In this document: one piece after another, positions 45,505-54,913 of the stretch | Layout of the letters: every line of letters begins with the position of its first letter | How positions within the stretch are numbered: position 1 is the stretch's first letter | Origin: JAZDEY01 sp043808325 [NCBI: Candidatus Eiseniibacteriota bacterium] | GTDB lineage: Bacteria; Arandabacterota; Arandabacteria; Arandabacterales | DNA: 64,000 nucleotides | Direction: 5' to 3' | Assembly (NCBI GenBank): GCA_043808325.1 | Contig: JAZDEY010000064.1 | Span: 1-64,000, forward strand | Translations under genes and position numbers: made by a program | Notes under the pieces: model-generated | The model's input: only the letters and a program-made list of their open reading frames with translations | Told to the model about the DNA's origin: nothing | Databases searched by the model: none

Positions 45505-46394
45505 GTCTGCCTCCTCAGCTTAGCCTCTTCGAAGGCTTGCCTGGCACGAAACGAACTCCGGACCCGCGGCCCACAAACGGGTATGAGCCCAAGCCGGCGC
45601 GCGTGGTCTCCCAAATTCCCGAATACCGCCGGTTCGATATACTCAGCAACCGGCAGGTGCAGCTTCGACGGACGCAAGTATTGACCTATGGTAATGATTT
45701 CGCAGCCGACACCAGCCAGATGCCTTACGGCCGTTTTCACCTCCTCGATCGTCTCGCCGATACCCACAATGAGGCCGGATTTCACTACCACCTTTGGGAA
45801 GTTCACCCTAACATATTCAAGCACCCGAAGGGACCTCGCATAGCATGCTCTGTCCCGAACACGGGGATAAAGCCTCTCCACTGTCTCCAGGTTATGCCCG
45901 AAGACATCAATCGGACCGGATGCCACCTTTTCTACTGCGCGGGCGTCGCCTCTGAAATCGGGGACCAGAACGTCTATCGCCGGTTTGGGCCTGATCTCAC
46001 CGACCGATTCCACACAGGCCTTGAAATGGCCGGCGCCGCCATCCGCGAGATCGTCCCTCGAGACCGATGTTACTATCACATGGTCCAATCCCAGGGCAAT
46101 AACCGCCTTCCCGAGCCTTGCAGGCTCTGTGGGATCTGGAGGCCGGGGGGGCGCGCTGGCCACATTGCAGAAGCGGCAATTCCGCGTGCAGGTGCGGCCG
46201 AGTACCAGGAACGTGACAGCGCCGTCTTCGAAGCATGCTCTCTTGTTGGGACACCGAGCCTCGAAGCAAATGGTGCTGAGTCCGAGTTCGGAGACCCTTG
46301 ATGAGACCGCGCCGACTGAGTAGGCGTCAGGGAGCCCTGTCTTGAGCCACTCGGGTATCCTCTGGGTACCACGCCCTCCCACAACTGAATTCAT
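45495..46394 (-). CDS. lipA: lipoyl synthase
   Basis: 299 aa. The auxiliary cluster CFEARCPNKRAC (CX4CX5C) and the radical SAM motif CTRNCRFC (CxxxCxxC) are both complete, and the conserved RSSF near the end matches the RSSY-type Ser ligand segment. It inserts two sulfurs into octanoyl groups on lipoyl domains. No lipB or lipM is nearby. Its place between rpoN and hpf is unusual. Confidence 0.94.
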   Translation of the reverse strand: MNSVVGGRGTQRIPEWLKTGLPDAYSVGAVSSRVSELGLSTICFEARCPNKRACFEDGAVTFLVLGRTCTRNCRFCNVASAPPRPPDPTEPARLGKAVIALGLDHVIVTSVSRDDLADGGAGHFKACVESVGEIRPKPAIDVLVPDFRGDARAVEKVASGPIDVFGHNLETVERLYPRVRDRACYARSLRVLEYVRVNFPKVVVKSGLIVGIGETIEEVKTAVRHLAGVGCEIITIGQYLRPSKLHLPVAEYIEPAVFGNLGDHARRLGLIPVCGPRVRSSFRARQAFEEAKLRRQTCA

Positions 46395-46396
46395 CG

Positions 46397-47812
46397 CTAG
46401 TACTGTTTCCTCATCCTGGCGGAGAATATCTCGAGCTGATCCCGGTACTTGGCAACCGTGCGGCGGGCAACGAAGAACCCGTCCTTCTTAAGGATCTCAC
46501 CGATATCCTGATCGCTCAGGGGTGACCTGTTGTCTTCGTTGCGCACAATCTCTCTGATTCTCTCCTTTATCCGCTTTGACGAGGCCTCATCGCCGCTGTC
46601 GGTCTTGAGGCCGGTGGAGAAGAAGTACTTGAGTTCGAAGACACCTCTGGGTGTCTGAACATACTTGCCGTTGGTCACGCGGCTGACGGTGGACTCGTGC
46701 ATGTTGACGATCTCGGCTATCTGCTGAAGAGTAAGGGGCCTGATGTGCTCGATACCCTTATCGAAGAAGTCCCGCTGAACCTCGAGGATCGCTTCCATCA
46801 CCTTGACCATGGTTCTTCTTCGCTGGTCGATCGTCTTGATCAACCAGGTCGCGGCCTTGAGCTTGTCGACTACGTAATCGTGCTCCGCCCGACTTTTCGA
46901 GCTCGGGTGGGTCAGGATATCCCGGTACGCACGGTTGATCCTCAGCCGGGGTACATTGCCGTCATTCAGCTGGACCACGTAGCGATCTTCGATCTTATCG
47001 ACCACGAGATCGGGTACGATGTACCTTGGATCCTCCGAGGCGAACCTGGTCCCCGGCCGTGGGTCAAGCTTCGCGACCGCCTCGGCACCGGATTGGATTT
47101 CTCTCACGGTCCTCCTGAGCTTCCTTGCGATTTCCGGATAGCGCCTCTGAAGCAGATCGTCAAGGTACTCCCGCACAAGCGTGGCCGCGAGCGAGTCGGC
47201 CTGGCCGGCCTGCTCAAGCTGAATGAGCAGGCACTCCCTCAAGTCGCGCGCTCCGATTCCCGGGGGATCAAACGACTTGATAAGCGCCACCACTTGGGCG
47301 GCCTTACTCTCGTCTATCGAAAGAAGTCCGGCTATATCTTCAACTGAAATCGCCAGGAAGCCGTTGGCATCCAGGCTCCCTATTACGAATTCCCCAATCC
47401 TTCGCTCTTCTTCCGAATTGGTCGCGAGCCTGAGCTGCGACAGCAGGTATTCCGCCAGAGTCGCTTTGGCCACGGGCACTCTGTTGCGGAATTCTTCCTG
47501 CTCTTCTTGCTCGCCCGATGACCGTTGTCCCATCTCGAATCCATCCCGAAGATATCGGTCCCAATCGATCTCCTGCTCGCTGGTCTTCAGTTCCCCCTCG
47601 TCATCGCTCTCAGCCTCCGGGGTGGAATCCTCCTGGGGATCTTCGTCTGTGTCTTCGACCTCCTCCAGGAGCGGATTGATCAGCAGCTCCTGTTTGAGAA
47701 TCTGCTGCAGCTCGAGCGCCGGCACCTGGAGGAGCTTGATGGCCTGCTGAAGCCTGGGCGTCATAACCAGCCTCTGCCTCTGCTCGAGCCTCAGGTCATG
47801 TCTCATTTCCAT
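46397..47812 (-). CDS. rpoN: RNA polymerase sigma-54 factor
   Basis: 471 aa from the ATG at 47812, which gives the normal region I start (MRHDLRLEQRQRLVMTPRLQ, rich in Gln and Leu). An acidic region II (about 40-85), the core-binding domain, the HTH near TLQQIAEIVNMHESTVSRVT and the C-terminal RpoN box ARRTVAKYRD are all present. The 26-codon upstream extension would overlap lptB and is unlikely. It recognises -24/-12 promoters and needs an AAA+ activator; one is encoded at 3699-6743. It lies directly behind lptB, the common arrangement. Confidence 0.97.
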   Translation of the reverse strand: MEMRHDLRLEQRQRLVMTPRLQQAIKLLQVPALELQQILKQELLINPLLEEVEDTDEDPQEDSTPEAESDDEGELKTSEQEIDWDRYLRDGFEMGQRSSGEQEEQEEFRNRVPVAKATLAEYLLSQLRLATNSEEERRIGEFVIGSLDANGFLAISVEDIAGLLSIDESKAAQVVALIKSFDPPGIGARDLRECLLIQLEQAGQADSLAATLVREYLDDLLQRRYPEIARKLRRTVREIQSGAEAVAKLDPRPGTRFASEDPRYIVPDLVVDKIEDRYVVQLNDGNVPRLRINRAYRDILTHPSSKSRAEHDYVVDKLKAATWLIKTIDQRRRTMVKVMEAILEVQRDFFDKGIEHIRPLTLQQIAEIVNMHESTVSRVTNGKYVQTPRGVFELKYFFSTGLKTDSGDEASSKRIKERIREIVRNEDNRSPLSDQDIGEILKKDGFFVARRTVAKYRDQLEIFSARMRKQY

Positions 47813-47837
47813 CGACGAACCCCCGCAGGCAACCGAC

Positions 47838-48566
47838 TTAATGCAATGAGAACTTCTCGCCGAGATACGCCTCCCGAGCAACCGGGTCATTGGCCAGATC
47901 CTCGGAATTGCCCGAAACTAAAATCTTCCCCTCCGCCATTATGTAGGAGCGATCCGTTATGGCCAGCGTCTCCCGCACGTTGTGATCTGTTATCAACAGC
48001 CCCAGACCCCTCTGTCGTAGCTCGCTGACGATCGACTGGATGTCCTGAACCGCTATCGGGTCTATGCCCGAGAACGGCTCATCCAGCAGCATGAAGCGAG
48101 GACTGGTGACCAGAGCCCTTGCGATCTCAAGCCTGCGCCTCTCGCCGCCTGAAAGCATGTAGGCCTTGGACTTGCGAAGATGCTCGACCCCGAGTTCTTT
48201 CATCAGCTTTTCCAGCCGCACGGCCATATCCTCCCTGCTGATCCCCAGGGTCTCAAGGATCGCCTTGATGTTCTCTTCGACCGTCAGCCTCCTGAAAACC
48301 GAGGGTTCCTGCGATAGATACCCCACGCCCATCCTTGCGCGCACGTGCATCGGCAGATCGGTGATCTCGGTTCGGCCCAGGAAGATCTGCCCCCCCACGG
48401 GTCTTACAAGACCCATGATCATGTAGAACGTGGTTGTCTTGCCGGCTCCATTCTGACCGAGCAGGCCGACGATTTCGCCCTGCTTCACCTCCAGAGAAAC
48501 CCCGTTTACAACCCTGCGGCCACGGTACGACTTGATCAAGTCCACGGTCCGGAGTGTCTCCATCAT
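47838..48566 (-). CDS. lptB: LPS export ABC transporter ATPase LptB
   Basis: 242 aa. Walker [12 protein letters not shown], the signature [17 protein letters not shown], Walker [14 protein letters not shown] and the His switch TDHNVRE are present, and [16 protein letters not shown] is the typical LptB start. It powers LPS extraction by LptFG (35148-37563). Its ATG overlaps the lptC stop. Confidence 0.96.
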   Translation of the reverse strand: MMETLRTVDLIKSYRGRRVVNGVSLEVKQGEIVGLLGQNGAGKTTTFYMIMGLVRPVGGQIFLGRTEITDLPMHVRARMGVGYLSQEPSVFRRLTVEENIKAILETLGISREDMAVRLEKLMKELGVEHLRKSKAYMLSGGERRRLEIARALVTSPRFMLLDEPFSGIDPIAVQDIQSIVSELRQRGLGLLITDHNVRETLAITDRSYIMAEGKILVSGNSEDLANDPVAREAYLGEKFSLH

Positions 48567-49147
48567 GGCCCCTTCTCCCCCTCCATCCTATCGGGCTTGA
48601 TCGTCGCCCTCATGTTCTTGAGAATCTCAAACTCAGTGAGATCCGCGTTTCCCCTGAACCCCCAACCCGTCAGTGTGTCCCCATGCCTTATCACCGTGAC
48701 GGAATCATCTGAGACTATCTGCCGTTTCTGGTTCTGCCAGCTGAGGCTCTCGGTGCGGAGCACCACCCCGTCGGCGCCTGTGACTGCGACGTCCTCCCGA
48801 GCCTGCATGTCGTTCGAGTTCCTGTCCAGGCTTCCGCGTCTAGCAGTCAGCACCGACCGCACACCGCCCCCTTCGTCGAAGAAGGTGATCTTGATCAGCT
48901 GGGCCTCAAGTACGTTCCGCTTCTCATAGATGTAGGCCTTCTGGGCCTCCATGCTCCATTCCTTCTTGGTCCTGGTGGTCTCAGTTATGCTGAAGTTGGA
49001 GATAACCTGATCGGGAAGCTGCTTCCCGGTACTCTGGGCCAGATCGGCCGGCTCCTCCTTGGAACAGGCCGCAACACCGATCAAGCATGAGACCAACGCG
49101 GCAAACACCGGTCTCAGGAATACAGATCTGATACCACCGATTTCCAT
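48563..49147 (-). CDS. lptC: LptC-like LPS export lipoprotein
   Basis: 194 aa from the ATG at 49147. The N-terminus has a hydrophobic stretch ending in a lipobox-like GVAAC, so it may be lipidated instead of having the usual single membrane anchor. The rest is beta-rich ([50 protein letters not shown]), which fits LptC. It bridges LptBFG to periplasmic LptA. It overlaps lpxL by 34 bp and lptB by 4 bp. Confidence 0.85.
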   Translation of the reverse strand: MEIGGIRSVFLRPVFAALVSCLIGVAACSKEEPADLAQSTGKQLPDQVISNFSITETTRTKKEWSMEAQKAYIYEKRNVLEAQLIKITFFDEGGGVRSVLTARRGSLDRNSNDMQAREDVAVTGADGVVLRTESLSWQNQKRQIVSDDSVTVIRHGDTLTGWGFRGNADLTEFEILKNMRATIKPDRMEGEKGP

Positions 49148-50007
49148 CGTCTGTGCATCCATACCCATTGCGAGGGTTCTGCGCGAATGAAGGTCTCCAC
49201 CGCCTTCGAGCACCGCTCGACATCATTTACCAATGAGGCCTCTTGTCCGCTCACTACAAGAGGTTCCTTGACTTCGATGCGATAATGGCCATTGTCGGTC
49301 ATCAGCATCGCAAGGGGAACGATGGCTGCGCCGGTGCGCGAGGCCAGCTTTACGGGCCCCACCGCGGTCTTGGTCGGCCGGCCCAGGAAATCCACCAGGA
49401 CGCTCTCGACCGAGGTATCCTGATCTATCAGGATGCCGAGGATCTCTCCCCGATTGAGGCAGCGCAGCGCAGCTTTTAGCCCGCCGGACCGCTCGAGCAC
49501 TGCAATGCCGACATTGCGGCGCAGGCCCGCTATCAGCTGATCGAGCCGCGAATCCTTGAGTCTGGTGGCAAGCACGTTGAGCGGGTAGCCGGCGCGCGAA
49601 AGATAGGCTGCCATCAGCTCCCAGTTCCCAACGTGTCCGCTAAGAAGAATCACTCCCTTGCCCCTGTCGAGGGCTCGGTCCAGATTGTCAAGGCCTGTGA
49701 CTTCGATAATCCTGGCAAGACCCTGGGGAGCGACCCGGTTCAAATTGACGACATCATAGGCAAACTTGCCCAGATTGATGAAGGCCCTCCTTGCGATGCG
49801 CCTTATCTCCTTATCGGGAGCTGCCCGGCCATAGATGAGTCGTAAGTTCACGAGGGCAATCCTGCGGGACTTTCGCAAGCACAGATAGGCCACTGCGCCG
49901 AGGTTGCCGAATACCGCACTGCCGAGCCTCCTCGGGAGGACTCGAGCCAGCGAGACAAGCACCCTAATCAGGAGATACGCGCAGAACCTGCGCAGGCTTT
50001 TACGCAT
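49114..50007 (-). CDS. lysophospholipid/lauroyl acyltransferase family protein (LpxL/HtrB type)
   Basis: 297 aa from the ATG at 50007. The HX4D/E motif is LSGHVGNWE, with downstream blocks GILIDQD and GAAIVPLAM. LpxL-type enzymes add secondary acyl chains to Kdo-lipid A at the inner membrane. The N-terminus has an amphipathic, membrane-binding segment. It heads the lpxL-lptC-lptB-rpoN-lipA-hpf-hprK operon behind a good promoter. Confidence 0.88.
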   Translation of the reverse strand: MRKSLRRFCAYLLIRVLVSLARVLPRRLGSAVFGNLGAVAYLCLRKSRRIALVNLRLIYGRAAPDKEIRRIARRAFINLGKFAYDVVNLNRVAPQGLARIIEVTGLDNLDRALDRGKGVILLSGHVGNWELMAAYLSRAGYPLNVLATRLKDSRLDQLIAGLRRNVGIAVLERSGGLKAALRCLNRGEILGILIDQDTSVESVLVDFLGRPTKTAVGPVKLASRTGAAIVPLAMLMTDNGHYRIEVKEPLVVSGQEASLVNDVERCSKAVETFIRAEPSQWVWMHRRWKSVVSDLYS

Positions 50008-50054
50008 GGCACCCACCCGTAGGCAAGAACACCGGTCTCGTCATCCACGAGTAG

Positions 50055-50083
50055 ATGTTAGGCCGAGGAGTCCGCTGTGTCAA
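50055..50083 (-). promoter_or_regulatory. sigma-70 promoter for the lpxL-lptC-lptB-rpoN operon
   Basis: On the minus strand a perfect TTGACA (50078-50083) is followed after 17 nt by TAACAT (50055-50060, 4 of 6). It lies about 45 nt before the lpxL start in a 132-bp gap after kdsD. Confidence 0.65.
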
Positions 50084-50098
50084 GCATTTGCTGTGCCA
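50084..50098 (-). promoter_or_regulatory. weak sigma-54-like element abutting the lpxL operon promoter
   Basis: The minus strand reads TGGCACAGCAAATGC, 9 of 11 fixed bases of the -24/-12 consensus with GG and GC 10 nt apart. It touches the -35 of the sigma-70 promoter. If real, RpoN could act on its own operon; two mismatches make chance plausible. Confidence 0.3.
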
Positions 50099-50148
50099 GA
50101 TTGAGGCCAATCCGTAGAAATTCGTCCGGTTGGACACCACCGGCCCCG

Positions 50149-51159
50149 CTAAGCGATGCCGGCCCGCAGGCAGTCGTGCATATGGATGATCCCGACAGGC
50201 CGGGCCTCGGAGTCTACGATCATCAGGCAGGTAATCAGCCGCTTGGGGTCCCCTTCCATCTTCTGCATGGCCCCGGCTACAAGCGCCTCCTTGCCAATGG
50301 TCCTGGGATTCCGGGTCATCACGCTGCCGACCTTGACCTCGCGGACATCTTGAACTTCGGGGTTACCCATAAGGATACGCTTGATATCACCATCGGTTAT
50401 GATGCCCGTAAGCCTGCCCTGGTTGTCCACGACGCCGGTTACGCCCAATCGTTTCTCAATTATCTCGACCAGAGCGTCCCGCATGGTGGAATCCTCGCGG
50501 ACCAGGGGAACGCTGGTACCTGTGTGCATTATGTCTGCGACCTTGAGGAGTAGCCTTTTGCCGAGCGCCCCTCCCGGGTGGTGGAAGGCGAAGTCCTCGG
50601 GCCTGAGGCCCCGTGCCACAAACACTGAAATTGCCAGTGCGTCACCCATCGCCAGTGCACAGGAAGACGAAGCGGTAGGGGCCAGGCCGAATGGACAGGC
50701 CTCCTGTCTGACGCCGGCATCGAGCACCAAATCGCACTCCAGGGCAAGATCGGAGCTGAGATTGCCCGTGATCGCGATCATCTTGGTCCCCAGTCTCTTG
50801 AAAGTTGGCAGAAGCACGGCAAGCTCGTCCGTCGTGCCGCTCTTGGATATGGCTATCACCACGTCGCGAGCACCGACCATACCCAGGTCCCCGTGGGCCG
50901 CATCGACCGGGTGCATGAAGAACGCGGTAGTACCCGTGCTATTCATCGTCGACGCGACCTTCTTGGCTATGAGACCGCTCTTACCCAGGCCGGTGACTAT
51001 CACCTTGCCGCCGCGCTCTATGCAGGCAACTATCAGGGAGACCGCCTCCATGAAATCCTGGCCGAGTCTCTCTTCGAGCCTCGCCACCTCCTCAGCCTCG
51101 ATCCGTATGACACGCCTCGCCGTCCCGAGCACGTCAATGTCGTTCCTTCGATCAGCCAC
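50149..51159 (-). CDS. kdsD: D-arabinose 5-phosphate isomerase (KpsF/GutQ family)
   Basis: 336 aa from the GTG at 51159, which has GGGAG 7 nt upstream and overlaps kdsC by 8 bp; an earlier GTG at 51180 lacks a good site. The SIS domain (TGLGKSGLIAKKVASTMNST, ISKSGTTDEL) is followed by two CBS domains. It converts ribulose 5-P to arabinose 5-P, the first step of Kdo synthesis. Confidence 0.94.
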   Translation of the reverse strand: MADRRNDIDVLGTARRVIRIEAEEVARLEERLGQDFMEAVSLIVACIERGGKVIVTGLGKSGLIAKKVASTMNSTGTTAFFMHPVDAAHGDLGMVGARDVVIAISKSGTTDELAVLLPTFKRLGTKMIAITGNLSSDLALECDLVLDAGVRQEACPFGLAPTASSSCALAMGDALAISVFVARGLRPEDFAFHHPGGALGKRLLLKVADIMHTGTSVPLVREDSTMRDALVEIIEKRLGVTGVVDNQGRLTGIITDGDIKRILMGNPEVQDVREVKVGSVMTRNPRTIGKEALVAGAMQKMEGDPKRLITCLMIVDSEARPVGIIHMHDCLRAGIA

Positions 51160-51682
51160 GCCTATCTCCCGGCTCTCCACCTAACCCATATTGGGAGAGC
51201 AGCCCCTCCCACTGGCCGTTGAGCTTCAGGACCCACTCACAGGCCTCACGCACACCTCCGCGTCCCCCAACCGAGACGGTGACAAACTTGGCCACCTGCT
51301 TTACTTGATCCCGGGCGTCGCCGACCGCTATTGGGAACCCCACCTGAAGCATCACCTCGAGATCGGGGAGATCGTCGCCCACGTAGGCCACCTGGTCCAG
51401 GGATACGCCGTGCTTTGACACCACCGCCCTGAGGCATGCCAGCTTATTGTCAATACCTTGATGAACCTCTGCGATGCCCAGATCCAGAGCTCTTCTCACG
51501 ACCGCGGCGCTTTGCCGCCCGGTTATTATGAAAGGAATGATGCCTGCCTTCCGGACCAGAGTTATACCCATGCCGTCGTGGGCATGGAAGCACTTGAGCT
51601 CCAGGCCCATGTCCCCATAGAAGATGCCGCCTTGGCTCAAGACACCGTCGACGTCCATACCGAACATCCTGATCATCGCCAA
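51152..51682 (-). CDS. kdsC: 3-deoxy-D-manno-octulosonate 8-phosphate phosphatase (KdsC-type HAD)
   Basis: 176 aa. HAD motif 1 is FGMDVDGVLSQG (DxD), with FITGRQS (motif 2) and AYVGDDLPDLEVM (motif 4). It removes phosphate from Kdo 8-P. GCGAGGT lies about 8 nt before the ATG. It sits between kdsA and kdsD. Confidence 0.93.
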   Translation of the reverse strand: MAMIRMFGMDVDGVLSQGGIFYGDMGLELKCFHAHDGMGITLVRKAGIIPFIITGRQSAAVVRRALDLGIAEVHQGIDNKLACLRAVVSKHGVSLDQVAYVGDDLPDLEVMLQVGFPIAVGDARDQVKQVAKFVTVSVGGRGGVREACEWVLKLNGQWEGLLSQYGLGGEPGDRRG

Positions 51683-51700
51683 ACCTCGCTGAAGCAGCCT

Positions 51701-52537
51701 CTATTCGAAGGTCCTTACCAGTCTATCCAATGCCGCGACCTGGGACAAGAGCCAGTGAACCCGTGACAGGGGAAGCATGCTGGAGGAGTCACACATGGCG
51801 CGCTTGGGTTCAGGATGGGTCTCAAGGAACAGGCCGTCCACGCCGCAAGCAACGGCAGCTCTTGCAAGATAGGGGACGTACTGGGGCTCCCCACCCGCGG
51901 GATCGCTCGATGGATAGCCGTAGATTCTGACGGCATGGGTCACGTCGAAAATCACGGGGCAGTCCAGGGAGCGCATGATCGGCAAAGCCCTCATGTCCAC
52001 GACAAGCCTGCGGTATCCGAAACAGCTGCCCCGCTCAGTGAGGATTACAGCGGTATTTCCCGTGCTCCTTATCTTGGAGACCACGGCCTTCATGTCCTCG
52101 GGCGCCAAGAACTGACCTTTCTTTACGTTCACGACCCTGCCGGTCCTGCCGATAACCAGTGCCAGCTCGGTTTGTTGACTCAGGTAAGCGGGGATCTGGA
52201 TCACGTCCAGCACCTCGGCCGCCCGGTCAACCTGCTCACGGCAGTGAACATCCGAAAGCACAGGGACCCCGATTCTGGCTTTGACCTCGGCAAGGATCTG
52301 AAGTCCGTCCTCAAGGCCGGGCCCTTTGAAACCAGAGGCACTGGACCGGTTATCCTTCTCAAATGACGACTTGAAGATGTAGTTGAGACCTAGTTCCGCG
52401 GTGACAGCCTTGAGGTGACCTGCGACCTCGAGACAGGTATCGACGTCTTCGATCACGCACGGCCCGCCGATCACGGTAAGGCGGTCGCCGCCGACATCAA
52501 AGTTGCCCACCTTTACTTTGAACGAGCCGGGTTTCAT
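51701..52537 (-). CDS. kdsA: 3-deoxy-8-phosphooctulonate synthase
   Basis: 278 aa. GPCVIEDVDTCLEVA, FKSSFEKDNRSS and PVLSDVHCREQVD are the Kdo-8-P synthase motifs; it joins PEP and arabinose 5-P. The ATG at 52537 overlaps the pyrG stop by one base and has GGGAG 5 nt upstream; the GTG just before is an alternative. Confidence 0.96.
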   Translation of the reverse strand: MKPGSFKVKVGNFDVGGDRLTVIGGPCVIEDVDTCLEVAGHLKAVTAELGLNYIFKSSFEKDNRSSASGFKGPGLEDGLQILAEVKARIGVPVLSDVHCREQVDRAAEVLDVIQIPAYLSQQTELALVIGRTGRVVNVKKGQFLAPEDMKAVVSKIRSTGNTAVILTERGSCFGYRRLVVDMRALPIMRSLDCPVIFDVTHAVRIYGYPSSDPAGGEPQYVPYLARAAVACGVDGLFLETHPEPKRAMCDSSSMLPLSRVHWLLSQVAALDRLVRTFE

Positions 52538-54165
52538 CACTTCTCCCCCACAAGCAGCCGGTGCTTGAGTTTATAAGCCTTGGCGGCGCCGATGAATTCT
52601 CGGAACAACGGGTGTGCCCTTGCCGGACGGGACTTTAGTTCGGGATGGAACTGACAGCCCACGAACCAGGGATGGCCCGAGATCTCAATCATTTCGACCA
52701 GACTTCCGTCGGGGGAGGTGCCGCTCACTACGAAGCCTCGCTCCGTCATGATCTCTCTAAAGAGATTGTTGAATTCATATCGGTGTCTATGCCTCTCACT
52801 TATATGATCGATCCCATAGGCAGCGTACGCGAAGGTATCCTGCTTGAGATGACAGGGCCAGGCGCCCAAGCGCATGCTCCCGCCCAGGCGAGAGACATTG
52901 CGTTGGTCAGGCATCAGATCGATCACCGGATAAGCAGTCGATGAATCGAACTCCGAGCTGTTGGCCCCCTCAAGCCCGCAAAGGTTGCGCGCGATTTCGA
53001 TCACCGCGCATTGCATCCCCAGGCAGATACCGAAGAACGGTACCCGGTTCTCCCGCGCGTACCTGACCGCTTCAAACATGCCGTCGGTGCCGCGCTCACC
53101 AAACCCGCCGGGGATCAAGAGGCCGTCAAAGCCGTGAAAGATGTTCCGCGCAGTCTCGGCCTTGACCTGCTCGGAGGAAATCCAGTGAGTCTCCACCCGG
53201 ACATCGTTTGCGATCCCCGCATGGATGAAGGCCTCGTTGATGCTCTTGTAGGCATCCCTGAGCTCGGTATACTTGCCGACGATCGCCACCGTGACCTCGC
53301 CGCCGGGATGGCTGATCCTATCGACCAGATCCTTCCAGTCGGTGAGATCGGGCTCGGGACAGGTCAGCCCGAGCATATTTACCACCAGGGCGTCGAGTCC
53401 TCCCGCGTGGAACACAAGAGGTACTTGGTAGACCGACTCGACATCCTTGGCCTCAATAACCGCTTCCTTCCTTACGTTGCAGAAGAGGGCCATTTTCTGC
53501 CGGGCCTCCTCGCTTATGCATCTCTCGGTGCGGCACAATAGGATATCGGGCTGGATGCCGATCTCGCGCAGCTCTCGCACGCTGTGCTGGGTGGGTTTGG
53601 TCTTAAGCTCGTGCGCCGCTCCGATATAGGGCACCAGCGTAAGGTGCACGAAGACCGTGTTGTTCCGGCCCATCTCCAATCTGATTTGCCTTATAGACTC
53701 CAGGAAGGGCAGACTCTCGATGTCACCGACGGTTCCGCCGATCTCACTGATGCAGACATCCATCCCCCGCGTCTCGCCGACCTTGGTGATTCTGGACTTG
53801 ATCTCATCGGTAACATGGGGGATAACCTGGACGGTACGACCCAGATAGTCGCCCCGCCTCTCACGAGCGATAATCGCATCGTAGACCTGTCCCGCCGTTA
53901 CATTATGGTCACGAGTCAGATCCTCATCAAGATATCTCTCATAGTGGCCGAGATCGAGATCTGTCTCAGCCCCATCGTCGGTAACAAAAACCTCGCCGTG
54001 TTGGAAGGGACTCATCGTACCGGGATCTACGTTCAGGTAGGGATCGAATTTCTGAAGCGTCACCTTGAGGCCGCGCCGCTTAAGCAGCATCCCCAGCGAC
54101 GCCGATGCTATGCCCTTGCCGAGAGAAGATACGACTCCGCCTGTGACGAAGACATACTTAGCCAT
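52537..54165 (-). CDS. pyrG: CTP synthase
   Basis: 542 aa from the ATG at 54165, which gives the usual [18 protein letters not shown] start with GGAGAAG upstream; the extra 44 codons of the open frame are not coding. The synthetase domain (ATP site [13 protein letters not shown]) is followed by a class I glutamine amidotransferase with [12 protein letters not shown]. It makes CTP from UTP, and CTP is the substrate of KdsB just upstream. It overlaps kdsB by 8 bp. Confidence 0.96.
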   Translation of the reverse strand: MAKYVFVTGGVVSSLGKGIASASLGMLLKRRGLKVTLQKFDPYLNVDPGTMSPFQHGEVFVTDDGAETDLDLGHYERYLDEDLTRDHNVTAGQVYDAIIARERRGDYLGRTVQVIPHVTDEIKSRITKVGETRGMDVCISEIGGTVGDIESLPFLESIRQIRLEMGRNNTVFVHLTLVPYIGAAHELKTKPTQHSVRELREIGIQPDILLCRTERCISEEARQKMALFCNVRKEAVIEAKDVESVYQVPLVFHAGGLDALVVNMLGLTCPEPDLTDWKDLVDRISHPGGEVTVAIVGKYTELRDAYKSINEAFIHAGIANDVRVETHWISSEQVKAETARNIFHGFDGLLIPGGFGERGTDGMFEAVRYARENRVPFFGICLGMQCAVIEIARNLCGLEGANSSEFDSSTAYPVIDLMPDQRNVSRLGGSMRLGAWPCHLKQDTFAYAAYGIDHISERHRHRYEFNNLFREIMTERGFVVSGTSPDGSLVEMIEISGHPWFVGCQFHPELKSRPARAHPLFREFIGAAKAYKLKHRLLVGEK

Positions 54166-54913
54166 GAAGCAGCTTCTCCACTTTCGCGATGTCTTCGGGA
54201 ACATCGACGCAGGGACTCGAAAAATCAACGATTCCGGCTTTGATCTTGATGCCCAGGAAAAGCGCTCGAAGCTGTTCGAGCGACTCCAGATCCTCAATCT
54301 CGCAAGGCTCCGCCTGAGCGATCTCCGTCAAGGCGGCGCGATTGTAGCCGTAGGTGCCGATGTGCCTGTAGTACGCCGAGGCCTTGAGATCGATATCGGC
54401 TCCTCGGTCAAGATACTTCCTGGGAAAGGGAATCGCGTGACGGGAGAAATAAAGGATATCGCCGCGGCGGTCAAGAACCACCTTGGCGGTGTTCTGATCG
54501 AGAAGTTCGCTTCTTGAGGTGATCCGCGCCGCCAAGGTTGCCATCGGGGCGCCATCGAGAAGCATCCGGGCAACCAGGTCGACAAGTTCGTGTCGAATCA
54601 GGGGCTCGTCCCCCTGAACGTTGATGTAATATGGGGCTTCGACCCGGTTCGCCACTTCGGCGACCCGGTCGGTACCGCTCCGGTGGTCGGCTCTAGTGAT
54701 CATCGCCTCACCCCCGAATCCCCTGACCGTGTCGGCAATCCGCCGGTCGTCGGTCGCCACAATCAGCCGCGAAAGCAGCCGGGCCTGTGAGGTCATCTCA
54801 TAGACGCGCTGAATCATGGGCTTGCCCGCGATCAGCGCAAGGGCTTTGCCCGGGAACCGCGTCGAACCGTATCTCGCGGGGATGACCCCGACTATCGGGC
54901 CCTTGTCAGGCAC
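54158..54913 (-). CDS. kdsB: 3-deoxy-manno-octulosonate cytidylyltransferase
   Basis: 251 aa. [17 protein letters not shown] is the CTP-binding motif, and NVQGDEPLI and [11 protein letters not shown] are family blocks. It activates Kdo as CMP-Kdo for lipid A. The start is GTG, overlapping the fumarase beta stop by 8 bp. It is followed by pyrG, which supplies CTP. Confidence 0.95.
   Translation of the reverse strand: MPDKGPIVGVIPARYGSTRFPGKALALIAGKPMIQRVYEMTSQARLLSRLIVATDDRRIADTVRGFGGEAMITRADHRSGTDRVAEVANRVEAPYYINVQGDEPLIRHELVDLVARMLLDGAPMATLAARITSRSELLDQNTAKVVLDRRGDILYFSRHAIPFPRKYLDRGADIDLKASAYYRHIGTYGYNRAALTEIAQAEPCEIEDLESLEQLRALFLGIKIKAGIVDFSSPCVDVPEDIAKVEKLLHG

Noticed and set aside
54166-54297. 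44-codon N-terminal extension of pyrG
   Set aside because: It lies inside kdsB, is unlike CTP synthase, and the ATG at 54165 gives the canonical start with a ribosome site.
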